Below are positions 45,946-57,578 of a stretch of 64,000 bases of DNA, piece after piece (position 1 is the stretch's first letter; the number at the start of each line of letters is the position of its first letter). The notes beneath the pieces were generated by a model. That model ran no database searches. It was not told where the DNA came from and saw only the letters and a program-made list of their open reading frames with translations. Made by a program: the position numbers and the translations under genes. Source of the stretch: Owenia fusiformis (taxonomy: Eukaryota > Annelida > Polychaeta > Sabellida > Oweniidae); contig CAIIXF020000005.1 of assembly GCA_903813345.2 (NCBI GenBank), positions 5,177,375 to 5,241,374 on the forward strand, read 5' to 3'.

Positions 45946-46202
45946 GTGGAACTCGTAGGAACTACTTCTATCAACGGGCTATTGTTGAATGAAGGAATAC
46001 ACTAGGATCTTTTGGGAGATGATATATTTGAATAGGTAAAGGATATATTGGGGTTTCAATTGTACAGATGTCTTCTAATTTTGTCATTTCTATGCCTACC
46101 TATGTAGTATGCACACGTTGTAGCATACTATAAACCATGGGATTGCATGTATTTTTACAAACATGAGATTTATCAACAATCTTTGAATATTCTAATTTGC
46201 AG

Positions 46203-46346
46203 TTCATTGTTTCGACTGTAACTACGACTCAAATGGAACGGGTGGATTTGGCGCATGTTCATTGAAGACGCGCCATGATTTTCCATTAGTTGACACTCCC
46301 GGATGTGATTCAGAAACTTGCTTTATAAGGAAGGATCCTAACGGGT
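46203..46346 (+). CDS. Ly6/uPAR-like secreted protein, gene 2, first body exon
   Basis: 144 nt with the same phases as the gene 1 exon (4514-4657). The acceptor is ctaatttgcag and the donor GTAAGT. It encodes HCFDCNYDSNGTGG through GCDSETCFIRKDPNG with all five cysteines kept. Differences from gene 1 are scattered amino-acid changes with no frameshift or stop, which fits a functional paralogue. It is the expected partner of the signal exon at 25885-25960. Confidence 0.7.
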
Positions 46347-46480
46347 GTAAGTATACATGGTGCCTTGTCTATGAATGATCATGAAGTATAAATAATATTT
46401 TTCATTCTAAAAGGACTTTTTACAATAGATAGAGCAGGCGAATTTTACATATTTGTAACGCCATCGTATTTCCTGTTTAG

Positions 46481-46650
46481 ATATATACCGAGGTTGCGCG
46501 GACCAGGTCAATTTGCCTTTGGATGTGGACACAACCAGTGGAGTCTGTACCTACCAAGGATATGGTCCGTACAAGTCACTTTGGTACTTCTGTGGCACAC
46601 ACGAATGCAATAATGGACTTTTGGAGGAGAAATGCTTCAATTGTGTCTAA
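46481..46650 (+). CDS. Ly6/uPAR-like secreted protein, gene 2, last exon
   Basis: 170 nt after a 134-bp intron; the acceptor tcctgtttag is identical to gene 1. It encodes IYRGCADQVNLPLD, SGVCTYQGYGPY, WYFCGTHECNNG and a tail with two cysteines (EKCFNCV) before TAA at 46648-46650. Gene 1 has only one Cys in that tail, so gene 2 has an odd total of eleven, which could allow intermolecular pairing. There is no C-terminal hydrophobic segment. The predicted pre-protein, with the 25885 exon, is about 129 residues. Confidence 0.7.
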
Positions 46651-47227
46651 ATGATTTAAATGCAATAGACGTTATGGAAAATGATGTGATTATAATTGAA
46701 CCATTGCATACTGGCACAACGATTGACTTTTAGAGAAGTTAAAAGAGAATTTTGCTTTTGTGTAATCATGCTGAGACAATAATATAAGATTGTAGATTGA
46801 AAATATCAAAACAAAGATTCCCCTTCCTGTTTTGTTATATAGAACACATGCTCTTCAGTCTACATTTCTTAATTCTTATATGATACGTGACGTCACAATA
46901 GCTAGAGTATTTGATTTTTTGGTCTATATTGGAGTATGTATGACCGCTAAAATTGATAAATGCAAATAGTTATTTTTCTTGTCTATTTATCATTAATTAG
47001 AATCTACACAATTTCGGTTATCTAACAATCACACCCGGTGATCGTGAAAATGGGACGGAGGGGGGGGGGAGCAAGCAATTTCTGGTAGAAAAATGAACAA
47101 ATCTGCAAAAATTATTTTTTCAAGGAAAGGTTTATGATTTAATTGCTAAACGAATAGGCGCACGGTATGGTAAAATATGTCACGTATTCTACGAATTTTT
47201 TTTAGCCGATTCTCTTCTTAGGTATAA

Positions 47228-47719
47228 AGCCCGGTATACACCAATGGGGCAAGTTGGGACCTCCATAGACTTAACATTGCGTGGGACCTCGTGGGACCTT
47301 TTGGGATTTTGCCCCATGAAGTCCGTGGGACTCCATGGGACTCCGTCGGATTTTGCCCCATCTTGCCCCATCGAGTCCCACGAGGTCCCATGAGGTCCCA
47401 TGAAGTCCCACGTGGGACTCGATGGGGCAAAGTCCCACGGAGTCCCATCGAGAATGAACATGTTCATTCTTTCCATGGGGCATCGTGGGATTTTCGATCA
47501 TATGACGTGTTGTGTGAAGCCCGACATACACCAATGGGGCACGGTGGGATTTGATGGGACTCCATGGGGCTTGATGGAACTCCATGGGGCACGAATGGGC
47601 AAAGTCATCAAGGTCCCATGGGACTTCGTGGGATTCGATGGGGCAAATTGGGATTCGATGGGGCAAGATGGGACTCGATGGGGCAAGTGGGATTTTGCCC
47701 CATTGGTGTATACCGGGCT
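47228..47719. mobile_element. PIF/Harbinger-type MITE, TSD TAA, filled with GGGACTCC/ATGGGGC repeats
   Basis: The ends AGCCCGGTATACACCAATGG and CCATTGGTGTATACCGGGCT are inverted and flanked by TAA (47225-47227, 47720-47722). The opposite arm of the host palindrome has a single TAA there. The interior is dozens of short units such as TGGGACTTCATGGGGCAA in both orientations. An internal copy of the end (CCCGACATACACCAATGGGG, 47520) suggests two fused units. The many ORFs here are repeat artefacts. Confidence 0.8.
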
Positions 47720-48829
47720 TAAGATATATTAAAAAAGGCGCAACGCCACCAACGTGCAAAAGTCAATGTTTTTGCTTTAAATCAAGCATCAACGGTCTAC
47801 ACAACCTGCAATAAATATTTGTAAGTGACATTATCATCATAAAATTAATGACCTTATTGAATTTACAAAATACGTTTCCATACGTTGTATAAAAAATAAT
47901 CGAAAATAATTAAAATTGGACGGAGGGGGGGGAGGGGACGGAGGGGGGGGAGTAAAATGTCTATACGACATGATGAGAGATGTTACTTCACTTTATATCC
48001 AAATTTTCCCATTTTCTCTGGTAACGCTGGTTACATATTTCACTCAAGAAAAAGTGTACAATTCATAATCCATGGCTAGATGGCAAACCCAAGTTTTATT
48101 TGGTATGCATATTATGATTTCATATCAAAAATTAAAAAAGTTACAGTGGCGTTTTGGCCCACCTTGTATGTATAACCTTGGATTATTTAGTACTAGGGAC
48201 ATGTCTGCATGCTCCCCAGGCGTTTGGAATAAATTTAATTATTGTTGGTGTATCTAAATTGTTGTTGGTGAATCTAAATAATATGTATGCCCGAGTGCCA
48301 TTGGAAGACATCTACGTGTGAACCAGTCATAAGAAAAACAAACCAAACTATCCCAAACAATAATCAAACATTGAAGGAAACAATGTAACATACCACAAAC
48401 CATTCAAGTTCCATTTTCACTTTCCAGGACCATAGCACCAAGCGACAATCCATGCATATAGAAACTATATAGCTTAGATTTAAAGTTATGTGGTCAATGA
48501 AAATATTAACATACATTGACAATGCATTTGTATTTCTTCAAAATAGAGAATCTTGAGCATGCAAAAACATTGATATCAGAACGATTTGAGCCTGTCCCAA
48601 TGGAAACCGGATGAGATATGGCTTACTGATTTAATAAGCACACAAAACAATTTTCAAATAATTAACAAATTTTTATTTCATTTTCAAAAAAATGACTTGT
48701 TACGCTTCTTTGGCGTAATAGGGATTGCACCCATGGCATGAATGTGGCACATTCACTGGGAACCTTCCTAGCAGACTATTAAGTGTAAATTCTCTAGTCA
48801 GATCGGCTGATGGAACATGTTTTTGTGGC

Positions 48830-48925
48830 ATTGCCAGTTGGCCGAGCAGTCTACAGCGCCAGAATCTCAGCTAGACAAAGACGTCATAACCATCAGGTCG
48901 TGAGTTGGAGACGCGTGAGCTTCTT
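48830..48925 (+). repeat. tRNA-Leu-like sequence (SINE head or tRNA pseudogene)
   Basis: GTTGGCCGAGCAGTCTACAG then CGCCAGAATC resembles the D-arm and anticodon-stem start of a tRNA-Leu (GGCCGAGNGGTCTAAGGCGCCAGA). GGTCGTGAGTTGGAGAC resembles a decayed B box. The acceptor stem does not pair and no CCA-type end is evident, so a working tRNA gene is unlikely. Confidence 0.45.
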
Positions 48926-49685
48926 GTATTTATTCAATTCTGCATAATTAAAATATATCGCATAATTAATATCAAGTAGATTGTTACTTCGCTGTGAATA
49001 ACTTACATTTTCGCTGAAACTTACATGTCCAAAGTGTGATGTGCTGTGTATGATATGCCTACAAATCAGCAAGTAAAAACGTTAAGACAGGTAAACATTT
49101 ATAGATGAACAGTCTCCTGGAATATTTTGCCAACCTTAATTTGACCCCTCTAACTAAACCTAACAAGTACAACATGTTATCAATTCCTGACCCTTTGTAA
49201 TTGAGGAGATAATGGGAAAATCTGGATATAAAGTATCAAGTAACATCTCATATCATATCTTATAGACATATTGCTCCCCCCCTCCGTCCCCTCCCCCCCT
49301 CCGTCCCATTTTAATTATTTTCGATTATTTTTTATACAACGTGCGGAAACATATTTTGTAAAGTCATTAATTTTATGATGATAATGTCACTTACAAATAT
49401 TTATTGCAGGTTGTGTAGACCGTTGATGCTTGATTTAAAGCAAAAACATTGACTTTTGCACGTTGGTGGCGTTGCGCCTTTTTAATAGATCTTATACCTA
49501 AGAAGAGAATCGGCTAAAAAAAATTCGTAGAATACGTGACATATTTTACCATACCGTGCACCTATTCGTTTAGCAATTAAATCATAAACCTTTTCTTGAA
49601 AAAATAATTTTTGCAGATTTGTTCATTTTTCTACCAGAAATTGCTTGCTCCCCCCTCCGTCCCATTTTCACGATCACCGGGTGTG

Positions 49686-49828
49686 ACAATGAACAGAATA
49701 AAAAGTTTGGACATATATTTTCCGCCATAAATGGTAAAATCTTGTTTATTCCTTAATTAAGGAATAAAGGCCCAGATTTTATGATTTATGGCGTAATATA
49801 TGACCAAAAATTTTATTCTGTTCATTGT
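49686..49828. mobile_element. Hairpin MITE, about 143 bp
   Basis: ACAATGAACAGAATAAAA and TTTTATTCTGTTCATTGT ends, with a central ATTCCTTAATTAAGGAAT palindrome. It interrupts the right arm of the 46868-50070 element and is absent from the left arm. Confidence 0.75.
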
Positions 49829-50473
49829 TAAAAGACCGAAATCGCGTAGCGATTGAGGTCTTTGGCAATGGCCAGAATATAATTTGAGGTCATATATTTG
49901 ACATAAAACATAAAATCAAGGTCTTTGTTACGATTCTAATATGATAAACAGACAAGAAACACAACTATTTGCATTTATGAATTTTAGTGGTCATACATAC
50001 ATACTCCAATATAGACCAGTAAATCAATTGTTCTAGCTATTGTGACGTCACGTATCATATTAGAATTAACAATATTTATTTCCAGTTATCCAAAGTAACT
50101 TTTTCTTGATGCTGGATCAGTCTTAAATCATCTTACTTTTTTACTTCATAATACTCTTAATTTCTATTTTCTGTCTGGAAAGGTAACATCTTACCCTCTA
50201 TGTCTTTAATAGACTATAAGATGTTAAGCTGGTACTGGTATGACTAATATCAGCAGGAATTGTTGCTTCAAAAATTGTCCTGGCAACTGTATATTTTTGT
50301 ACTTAAACACTAGTGTGCCTGTTACCTTACCTAAAACCCCGAAGATTTATTTATCCAATTTGAGGAACATGGATTCTGCATCAAAAATACATTTCCATGC
50401 TTGAATGAATAAATAAAAAGTCATCACCAAATACTTTTGGAGCTGTTCCACATACATTAATGTTCCACTATAT

Positions 50474-50641
50474 ACAATTGTTGACCTCTCCAGAGGTCAA
50501 CCGGCAAAATTGTATACCGAGACTGTAAACCGAGAAACTACTGTTGACAGAGACCGAAGGTCGAGGTCAACAGTAGTTTCGAGGTTTACAGTCGAGGTAT
50601 ATGATTTTGACGGTTGACCGAATGGAGAGGTCTACAATTGT
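50474..50641. mobile_element. Hairpin MITE with ACAATTGTTGACCTCTCC ends
   Basis: The outer arms ACAATTGTTGACCTCTCC / GGAGAGGTCTACAATTGT and inner arms TCAACCG...CGGTTGA, AAACTACTGTTGAC / GTCAACAGTAGTTT make nested stems. It lies 3' of the NOP14 pseudogene. Flanking DNA at 50075-50470 and 50650-51100 is non-coding. Confidence 0.65.
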
Positions 50642-51139
50642 TTTGTTAGTCAGAAGAAACTAATAATACACATATAGACGACATTCATCAATCATGGCTT
50701 CATTTCACAATCTTTTCTCCACGCCAGCAATAATGTTTTAAGAAAATCTTAAGATAGTGGAAGCTAAACTCTCTGTTCTTGGCACATAACTGCGTACTCA
50801 CTAGTAAATTAATATTAATTTTTCGTTTCTTTTTGTATTTTTGCTATACTTGTCGTCTAGCAAAGTAAAAATATCACTTTCATCAACGTTTACGAAATGT
50901 CCGTCTACCATGTTTTTTCTGTAAACATTATGACGTCATATTCCCCATAATTCACAAGTGTAGTACAGTAACATAAGCGGTCAATAATATGATATCCCAT
51001 GATGCACAGGTGAGGTACAGGCAAAAATGTTGACCGCTAATTGACCAATCAGATGCGAGTATTTACACTGAGGTACTAACAATACAGTTTTATTATAAAT
51101 CAATAATCTCAAGTCATTATCATTACTCATTGTATAGTA

Positions 51140-51170
51140 CTGTATTGTATTGTATTGTATTGTATTTTTT
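51140..51170. repeat. (TGTAT)n microsatellite
   Basis: Several perfect TGTAT units in a row just 3' of the NOP14 pseudogene stop codon. Confidence 0.8.
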
Positions 51171-51206
51171 ATATTCACTTGTTATTTAATTGAAATCTGT
51201 AGTGTC

Positions 51207-54200
51207 CTATAAAGAGTTCTTTTTTCTATTCAATGCCTTGAAGTCTCCCTCCTGCGAAGCTAGCATCTGGTGTATGGCCTTCACCTTTTCATTCCTCTCT
51301 TGGTCTCTGCAAGTATATTGTACCGGTATAAAAAGTGAAGTAATCACATAGACAAATGTCTGAGCTATATTTTAGGGTGATATTTAAAAGAGATTTCTAA
51401 ATTGAAATAAACATTGATATGAAGTTAAAAACTGACCTATCTTATTTCTCCTTTAGTTGGACTCTTGACAAGAACTGTGCATCTTTCCTGATCTCTCTTA
51501 CTGCTCCCTTGAGTTCCTTCTTATGTTTGTGGATGAGCCGTTGTGATTCATTTTCCTCTCGTGTTCCAGCACGTTTCTTACGAGCATCAAATCTGAATCA
51601 CAAAAGTTTTTCATTGCAGTAAGTGCGGTGTGACAGAAATAAACTTCATAATTAGCTGATGTTATGTAATCTTCTTTATAAATGTTTACTAATACTGTTA
51701 AGATAAGGTTGGATATATGATTGACAACCTCTGCCTCTCTGATGTCAAAATATGAAATATGCAAGAATCAGTTTTCTTTCCATATATTCTGCAAGGCTCT
51801 TTTTATATGTTTCGAAAAAGATGAAGGAGGAAAAATAACACATTTTATTCATATACAAGTGTTTGTATGAGAAATTATAGTAAAAGCTAATGTTACCTTT
51901 CATCAAATTTAGGTTCAAAAGTTTTTAATGGTTGGGGCTTCTTTTTCACCATTGTAAGGTATTGTCTAGGTTTAGTGAATCTTGTATCTAAAGTCTGCAC
52001 AAGTTTACTGCATTTCTCCTGAAGATAAAAGGAAAGCATACACATTAAACAAGGCATCACCATGATAATATCACCACCTGCCATTTATTACAGACGTCAA
52101 ACACTGACTGCCAAGCACTGTCACAAAAAATTTGGAGACTAAAACAAACTGCAATGAAAACAAATGAATGTTAAATGGTCTCAAGGTCAACATTATACAA
52201 TTGACATCAACACTATGACTACTGGTACTCAATTCTTTAAAAAATAATATAAAATACCCTCTGTTTTTACATGACCATATTCAATTAAACAATAAAAATA
52301 TTACATATGAAATCCTACATGTATACCTTCATAGATGCAGGATAGAACTTCACAGGGAGACGTTTCAGGAGACTATAAATTCGTGTAAATATTTCCCGGA
52401 ATGATTCAAGGTCATCATACTTCTCAACGCAGTCCTCTAGCAGGTGAAGTGAGGTGTTAATTGCACTAAGTCTGAAAAAATTAGAGAAATAGAAACATGC
52501 AACTAGAACTCATGACTTATGTTATACACGATAGTTTCACTACATCCAAGGGGCCTTAGAGCTGGACATACTTTTTTTCTAAAAGTCAATAATGTCTCTA
52601 GTGACAAAGAGTAACAAGGTTCAGTACAGTATGTTGAATGGGAATGGTTTATATATGAACGCCCATAATAAACACTTTTGTTGCACATTGTTCATCAAAA
52701 GATAAATTATTGATATCATTTTTTTCTTAAAATTATAAGTAAAGTTCTACCTTATTTCTATTGACTGTTCAGGTTGCTTAGAATAGAAATCTCTGACATA
52801 TTTTCTCCACAAAATATTGTCTGGAACTTAAGAGGGTGTACTTCTGTTTTCCTAGAAAGGGATAAAAAAAATTACATTACATTACATTGGTATTACGAAT
52901 AACTTTCCATCTGAACATCAATATTAACATCAGGGCAATGTTTAGGAACCCTCTACATCATCAACCAGGTTTCGCTGCTGCCTATCAATTATTAATTATA
53001 AAACAAGTGTATTTTGTGATCCATATACATGTCACAATAAAGAGTAATCATGATGAAAATCAAGTGCTACTTAAATATGAATTTCAGACAGGTATGACAT
53101 CTAATACCAATATGATGAACAACAGAACAGGAATTATGTTTAGAGAATATACTGATATAGTGTCTTACCTTGTGTCATCCTTGGTTACATTTAATAGATC
53201 TGTACCTGGGCCTACAGGTCTGAATGGGGGAAGTACATCATCGGCTGAAAAGAACATTAAGAACACCACACTAAGAAAAGGCTAAAACAGATTTTGTAAG
53301 TGGCTCTTGACCTCTGTGTCAAATATCCTCATAGTTAACCTCAATGACTAGCTTTAAGGGATAAATATAAAACAAGAAAGAAAATGAAACTTGATACTTA
53401 CACTTTCTTTTCTTAGTGTTTACTCCTAAAGCAAGAATTCCACGTAGGAAGTTGATCAACTCTGGTATACAGGGCGTTCATAAAGTTCTTGCAAAAGTAC
53501 TCTAATTTTTTGGTTTTTCAATCATTCTGGCTGAAATTTTCACTCAGTATATCTACACTATTCATACATTTGAATCTTGAATTATAATGAACAGGTCCTT
53601 GAAGAAAAAAAGTTATGATTGCTATAGTAACACAAGTCAGGGGTAGGCGGAGCAGCATTGAAAAAACGAAAAAATTGGATAAAAGATATGGGTTAGAGGT
53701 AATTTTAACATACTTTAAAGTATCCTGGAAAATACAAAACAAGCTAATGTTGCCATGTCAACCCTAGATGATGACGTCATAGTTGAAATTTCTTTGATTC
53801 ATGACATCACTGATGGTATCAAAGTGACCTATGGTTGATGACATCGGCCTTTGTGAAAGGCAGTGTCAATTTTATTTTTGTGAAAATGGCTGCAAAATCA
53901 GTAAAATATGATGATTTGCAATTACAAATTTTCAGTAGAATCAGGATATATGTTTTACTGGGACATTCAAGAAAACAAACACTTGGAGATATTCGTAAGG
54001 TGTTTGGAAAAGGAGGCTATGGCCAAAAGAACCATTTACAAAACAGACTGAGACATTTACTGATGGTAAAACAAATGTGAAGGACAGTGCTAGATCAGGC
54101 CATCCAAGAATGAAATCCAATGAGAATGAGATGATGTTGATGGAAGCCATCCATACAAAGACCAATCGCAAGAAATTTTTCAGATGAGTTCCTTCATCTG

Positions 54201-54515
54201 TTTGAGGAATGGTAAGTAAGACAGCAGAGGTGTATAGACCATGATGGACACTGTTTTGAACACATTACACTCTTGAGATACTGTTATTAAAGTAAATAGG
54301 ACAAGTTAAAAACATTTTGAACATTCAAACACAACAGATCCTTTTTTGCCTGCTCCGCCTACCCCCGACGCATGTGGCTATAGGAACCATAAATTCTTTT
54401 CCTTAGTGACCTATTGATTATAACTTAGGATCTCAATGTATGAATAGTGTAGGTATACTGAGTGAAAATTATAGCCAGATTGACTGAAATACAATCGTTT
54501 TGATAGACTCACATA
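51207..54515 (-). pseudogene. NOP14: NOP14 3' region, copy B, degraded
   Basis: Minus-strand exons, from 3' to 5': 51207-51306, 51437-51592, 51897-52018, 52327-52471, 52751-52820, 53169-53244, and 53402-53469 with 54494-54515. They spell the NOP14 C-terminus, including RLIHKHKKELKGAVREIRKD and EGDFKALNRKK before TAG at 51207-51209. Breaks: an in-frame TAA at 51442-51444 where the family has an amino acid; a mariner fragment inside the YVSLSKR exon; loss of the two exons present in copy A at 7546-7608 and 7878-7979; and a phase mismatch between 53169 and 52820. The complete NOP14 would act in 40S ribosome assembly in the nucleolus. A working copy is expected elsewhere in the genome. Confidence 0.82.
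53470..54493 (+). mobile_element. Mariner-like element fragment inside a NOP14 exon
   Basis: Starts CAGGGCGTTCATAAAGTTCT after GGTATA. Inner inverted repeats (TTTTCACTCAGTATATCTAC left, mirrored near 54450) mark a TIR element, but the outer 40-50 bp are missing on the right. A frame from 53887 reads KQTLGDIRKVFGKGGYG, and another continues KDSARSGHPRMKSNENEMM, resembling the N-terminal helix-turn-helix and 'R-x-GRP' linker of mariner transposases. The catalytic domain is missing. Block A (7201-7210) shows the uninterrupted exon. Confidence 0.7.
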
Positions 54516-55927
54516 CTGCAAATAAAAGTAGAGCCTTCATAATCTAGATAATAACAATGCAAAAGCATAGAAAATCCTATTGAATAAAGCATTGGACAAA
54601 ACTGCCACCCTTTATCTTTCCATAAGGCAATGAGACAAATTGTTGAGAATAATGTGCCAATTGCCTATATAAATCATGAAGAATTGGGTCGGTTTAATTA
54701 CACCGACGTAAAACAGCAGTGTATCAGAAATAGTGGGAGTTCCAGTGATCTCCCCAGCATTAAAACAAGTAGGTGAAGCACCCAACTGAGATTTTGAAAA
54801 TAAGCTTGCTACAACCTGAAAATCCATTTATACCCACTTGAAAATGAGAAAAATAACCATACTTTGACCAATTTTGGTCTGAATTGTGAAAATGAAAATA
54901 ATGCACCCGTTTGAGAAAAAATTCTGTGGAGATAAGTGAGTTCATTTCTTGTGAGATATCTTTCAAATTGCACTTACTGTATCTAGTGTTGGGAACACTC
55001 CCCTGCCCCCATGTCTCTCTGCAAGGGAAATAGTAAGTTTGTCGCAAGTCATAATTATGACAGAATAACGATCCATCCGAGTCCTTGCAAAAAATACGAG
55101 TTAGGCAGGCAATTGAATTTGCTAACTTTATTTAACAAAAAATTGAAATGTTTCTTCAGGTTCAACAAAGTTATAGGGCTTTAAAGTCAAAATTGTTTTC
55201 CAAAAAACCTCTCCCATTGAAATAACACAAGAGGCGAAAAATTATTTTCAAAAATGACTTTGAAGCGCTGTAACTTTAATATTCATCAAATAAACTAAAA
55301 ACATAGTGTTAAAAAAAGTTAGACGATTCGATTTTCTATATAAAAATATTTTTGCTGAATCTTTTACTGAAAATATATCCTGATTTCTGATTTGCCCCGA
55401 ACCCTCCATTTCCCATTGGATTACAGGGGAATGACAATTTTCAAAAATTCATCAAATTTATCATCAAGTTTCGACCTATTGTAATTGAGGAAAAAAATTG
55501 AGAAAATTTGGAGGTATTGGAAATAAAGTCAAGTTACGTTTCCATCAATAGTATAATTATTTTCATAGCAGGTTAAGTAAATAAAAATTCAAACGTAAAG
55601 AGGCTTTAACACGTAGTTCAATGGGGAAAAAAGGTTGCCAAACTTATGGAGGGGAGTGTAACTGCCATCACCTTCGCATTCAAGATGGCGGACGAAAATT
55701 GGTGATTTCGTAATTTTTAGTTTTCATCGAATTAAACCACTTTATATTTGACACAATGCTTTGATATTTGAACTAGATCAGGCTTATACTGTATAACGCG
55801 GAAACTCCGGAGTATGATAATTTGTTCATATATCGTTCGTAGGCGCCACAATGAAACGATATCTTTCACCGCTCAAGGGAAGGTTAATGGGACTTGAGTT
55901 TTACAGATGATACGGTTACTGATTTCA

Positions 55928-57578
55928 CGGTGTCCAACGCTCTTACATGCACGACGGAGCGTTTCATAACTGAAACTAATCAAAGAAACGCTCGGAGTAG
56001 GAAAACTGGCGGGCGGGAATGATGAGCCGTCTGACAATGTCCCCAATAATGGGAATAAGAGGTATAAGTTACTTATTTCGAGTATACCATTCGATGGGTG
56101 TGATATTTATGTTGTACTTGGCTGGCTGTTGACGTTTGAAGCAATAAGGAAGAGCTGTACGAAGCAGTATAGTTATCAAAATTCATAAATGTATTCGTCA
56201 TTCTACCGGTCAAAACTCCTTTTGACAAGACATGTGATTAGTTGAGCCAAGATTAGAGCACCAACGTATATTTTGGTCAAATTTCAATGCTTCAACACAC
56301 CATGCATTATCGTTATTGTGATTTGATGACCGAAAATCCAATATTAAAAATGATGACATTCTAACAGTAAAAAAACGCTCCGATCTGGTTAACACAGTGA
56401 ACTGGAAACGCTGCGGTCTAGATCTAGATCTGTTTAGGAAATATATAGCTTGACTCTCCTTTTCAGGAAAAGAAAGAAAAGATCTAATATACCCCTTGCC
56501 ATCAGAAGAAGGAAAATTGATTCACATATAAACTTTTTGTTTTTGTCAATAGTTTTATGTTTTAGCACACGTGTAGGCATAACGTCATTTAAAGGTGCAA
56601 TAATTAGTGCAGAGGGGTCATTCAACGATTGTGGACCAGTGTCAAAATATATTTAAGTTTGGATATCTCATCAAGACTAACATCTATTTTTATCATCTAC
56701 AAAGAAACCCCCTAGATAAACATTATATTAGCTGATATTCCTCTTGAAACATGGTGGATCTTAAAAATATAAAAGTGGAAGTCCCCTTTTTGAAGCTTTG
56801 AACTGAATTTACACTAAATTGATAATTTATCCATACATTTTAAGAAAATAGGTATGTCAAAGAAGATGTTAAACCAAATGTTGCCTTGACAGCTCAGAAA
56901 AAATGAAAAAAACTTTCCTATTTTCTCTACAGTCCTTATTGCCCCTTTAATGTAGGCTTAAGTCGGCTTGTTGCACGTGTAGCACCACCAGGCTGGGACG
57001 CTTCAACTTGCCTAACAAGTACAACACGTTTTTGAGAGATAGATTCGATTTCGAACTCTTATAATAATCTAATAATCTGAAAATAATATCAGAAACAAAA
57101 TGGTTAGAGCGTTTCTAAAATTGTGTCCTAAATCGACGGAGCGTTTCGAGGAAAACAGGCGATTTCTCGAGAACGAGTAATGGATTTGAACTAGGATTAT
57201 AGGAAATGATAATATACGAGTTTGTGATCTACTACTTTGACAGAAATATAGACGTTTTCATATAAAATACTAGTTTAAATCGTAATTTGTGGTGAATTCG
57301 TCAACTTCAGATTCGTTCGATCTACACTACAGAGCTTTGATCACGCAAATAACAATTTACCACCAGAAGTTGAATAAATAAGATCTTTACTCAAGGTATT
57401 GTTCATCAAATGGCACATAATATGTCATCATTACATACGATATGTAAGCGAGACGAGTGAAACAATACTTACGGTTATAGTGGGATCTTTATTAGCCGCC
57501 ATTTGATTTTGCTCCGCAGTGTTTCCGCGTGAATGAAACGCTCCGTCGTGCATGTAAGGGCGTTTGGGTTGGACACCG
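55928..57578. mobile_element. GGTGTCCAA-family transposon, copy 2 (in block B)
   Basis: Orthologous to 9328-12276: same ends (CGGTGTCCAACGCTC...GTTGGACACCG) and same flanks, so it was present before the block duplication. About 1.3 kb without the nested 56593-56946 element. Confidence 0.75.
56593..56946. mobile_element. piggyBac-type MITE, TSD TTAA
   Basis: Flanked by TTAA at 56589-56592 and 56947-56950; block A has a single TTAA at the same point (cgtcatTTAAtgtagg). The ends AGGTGCAATAA and TTATTGCCCCT are inverted with one mismatch. 354 bp, no coding sequence. Confidence 0.8.

Larger units (their letters stand above)
46868..50070. mobile_element. Long-inverted-repeat element, about 3.2 kb
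   Basis: The left arm (46868 to about 47990) and right arm (about 49260-50070) are inverted copies, about 0.8 kb once private insertions are removed. They share TATGATACGTGACGTCACAA, GATCGTGAAAATGGGACGGA followed by a G run, and AAGAGAATCGGCTAAAAAAA-type blocks. The unique middle (47990-49260) encodes nothing that I recognise and holds a tRNA-like segment. Each arm has its own MITE (47228-47719; 49686-49828), and the other arm shows the empty site. Superfamily unknown. Confidence 0.75.

Noticed and set aside
47189-47814. Several overlapping ORFs of 60-160 codons on both strands
   Set aside because: They are readings of the GGGACTCC/ATGGGGC micro-repeats in a MITE.
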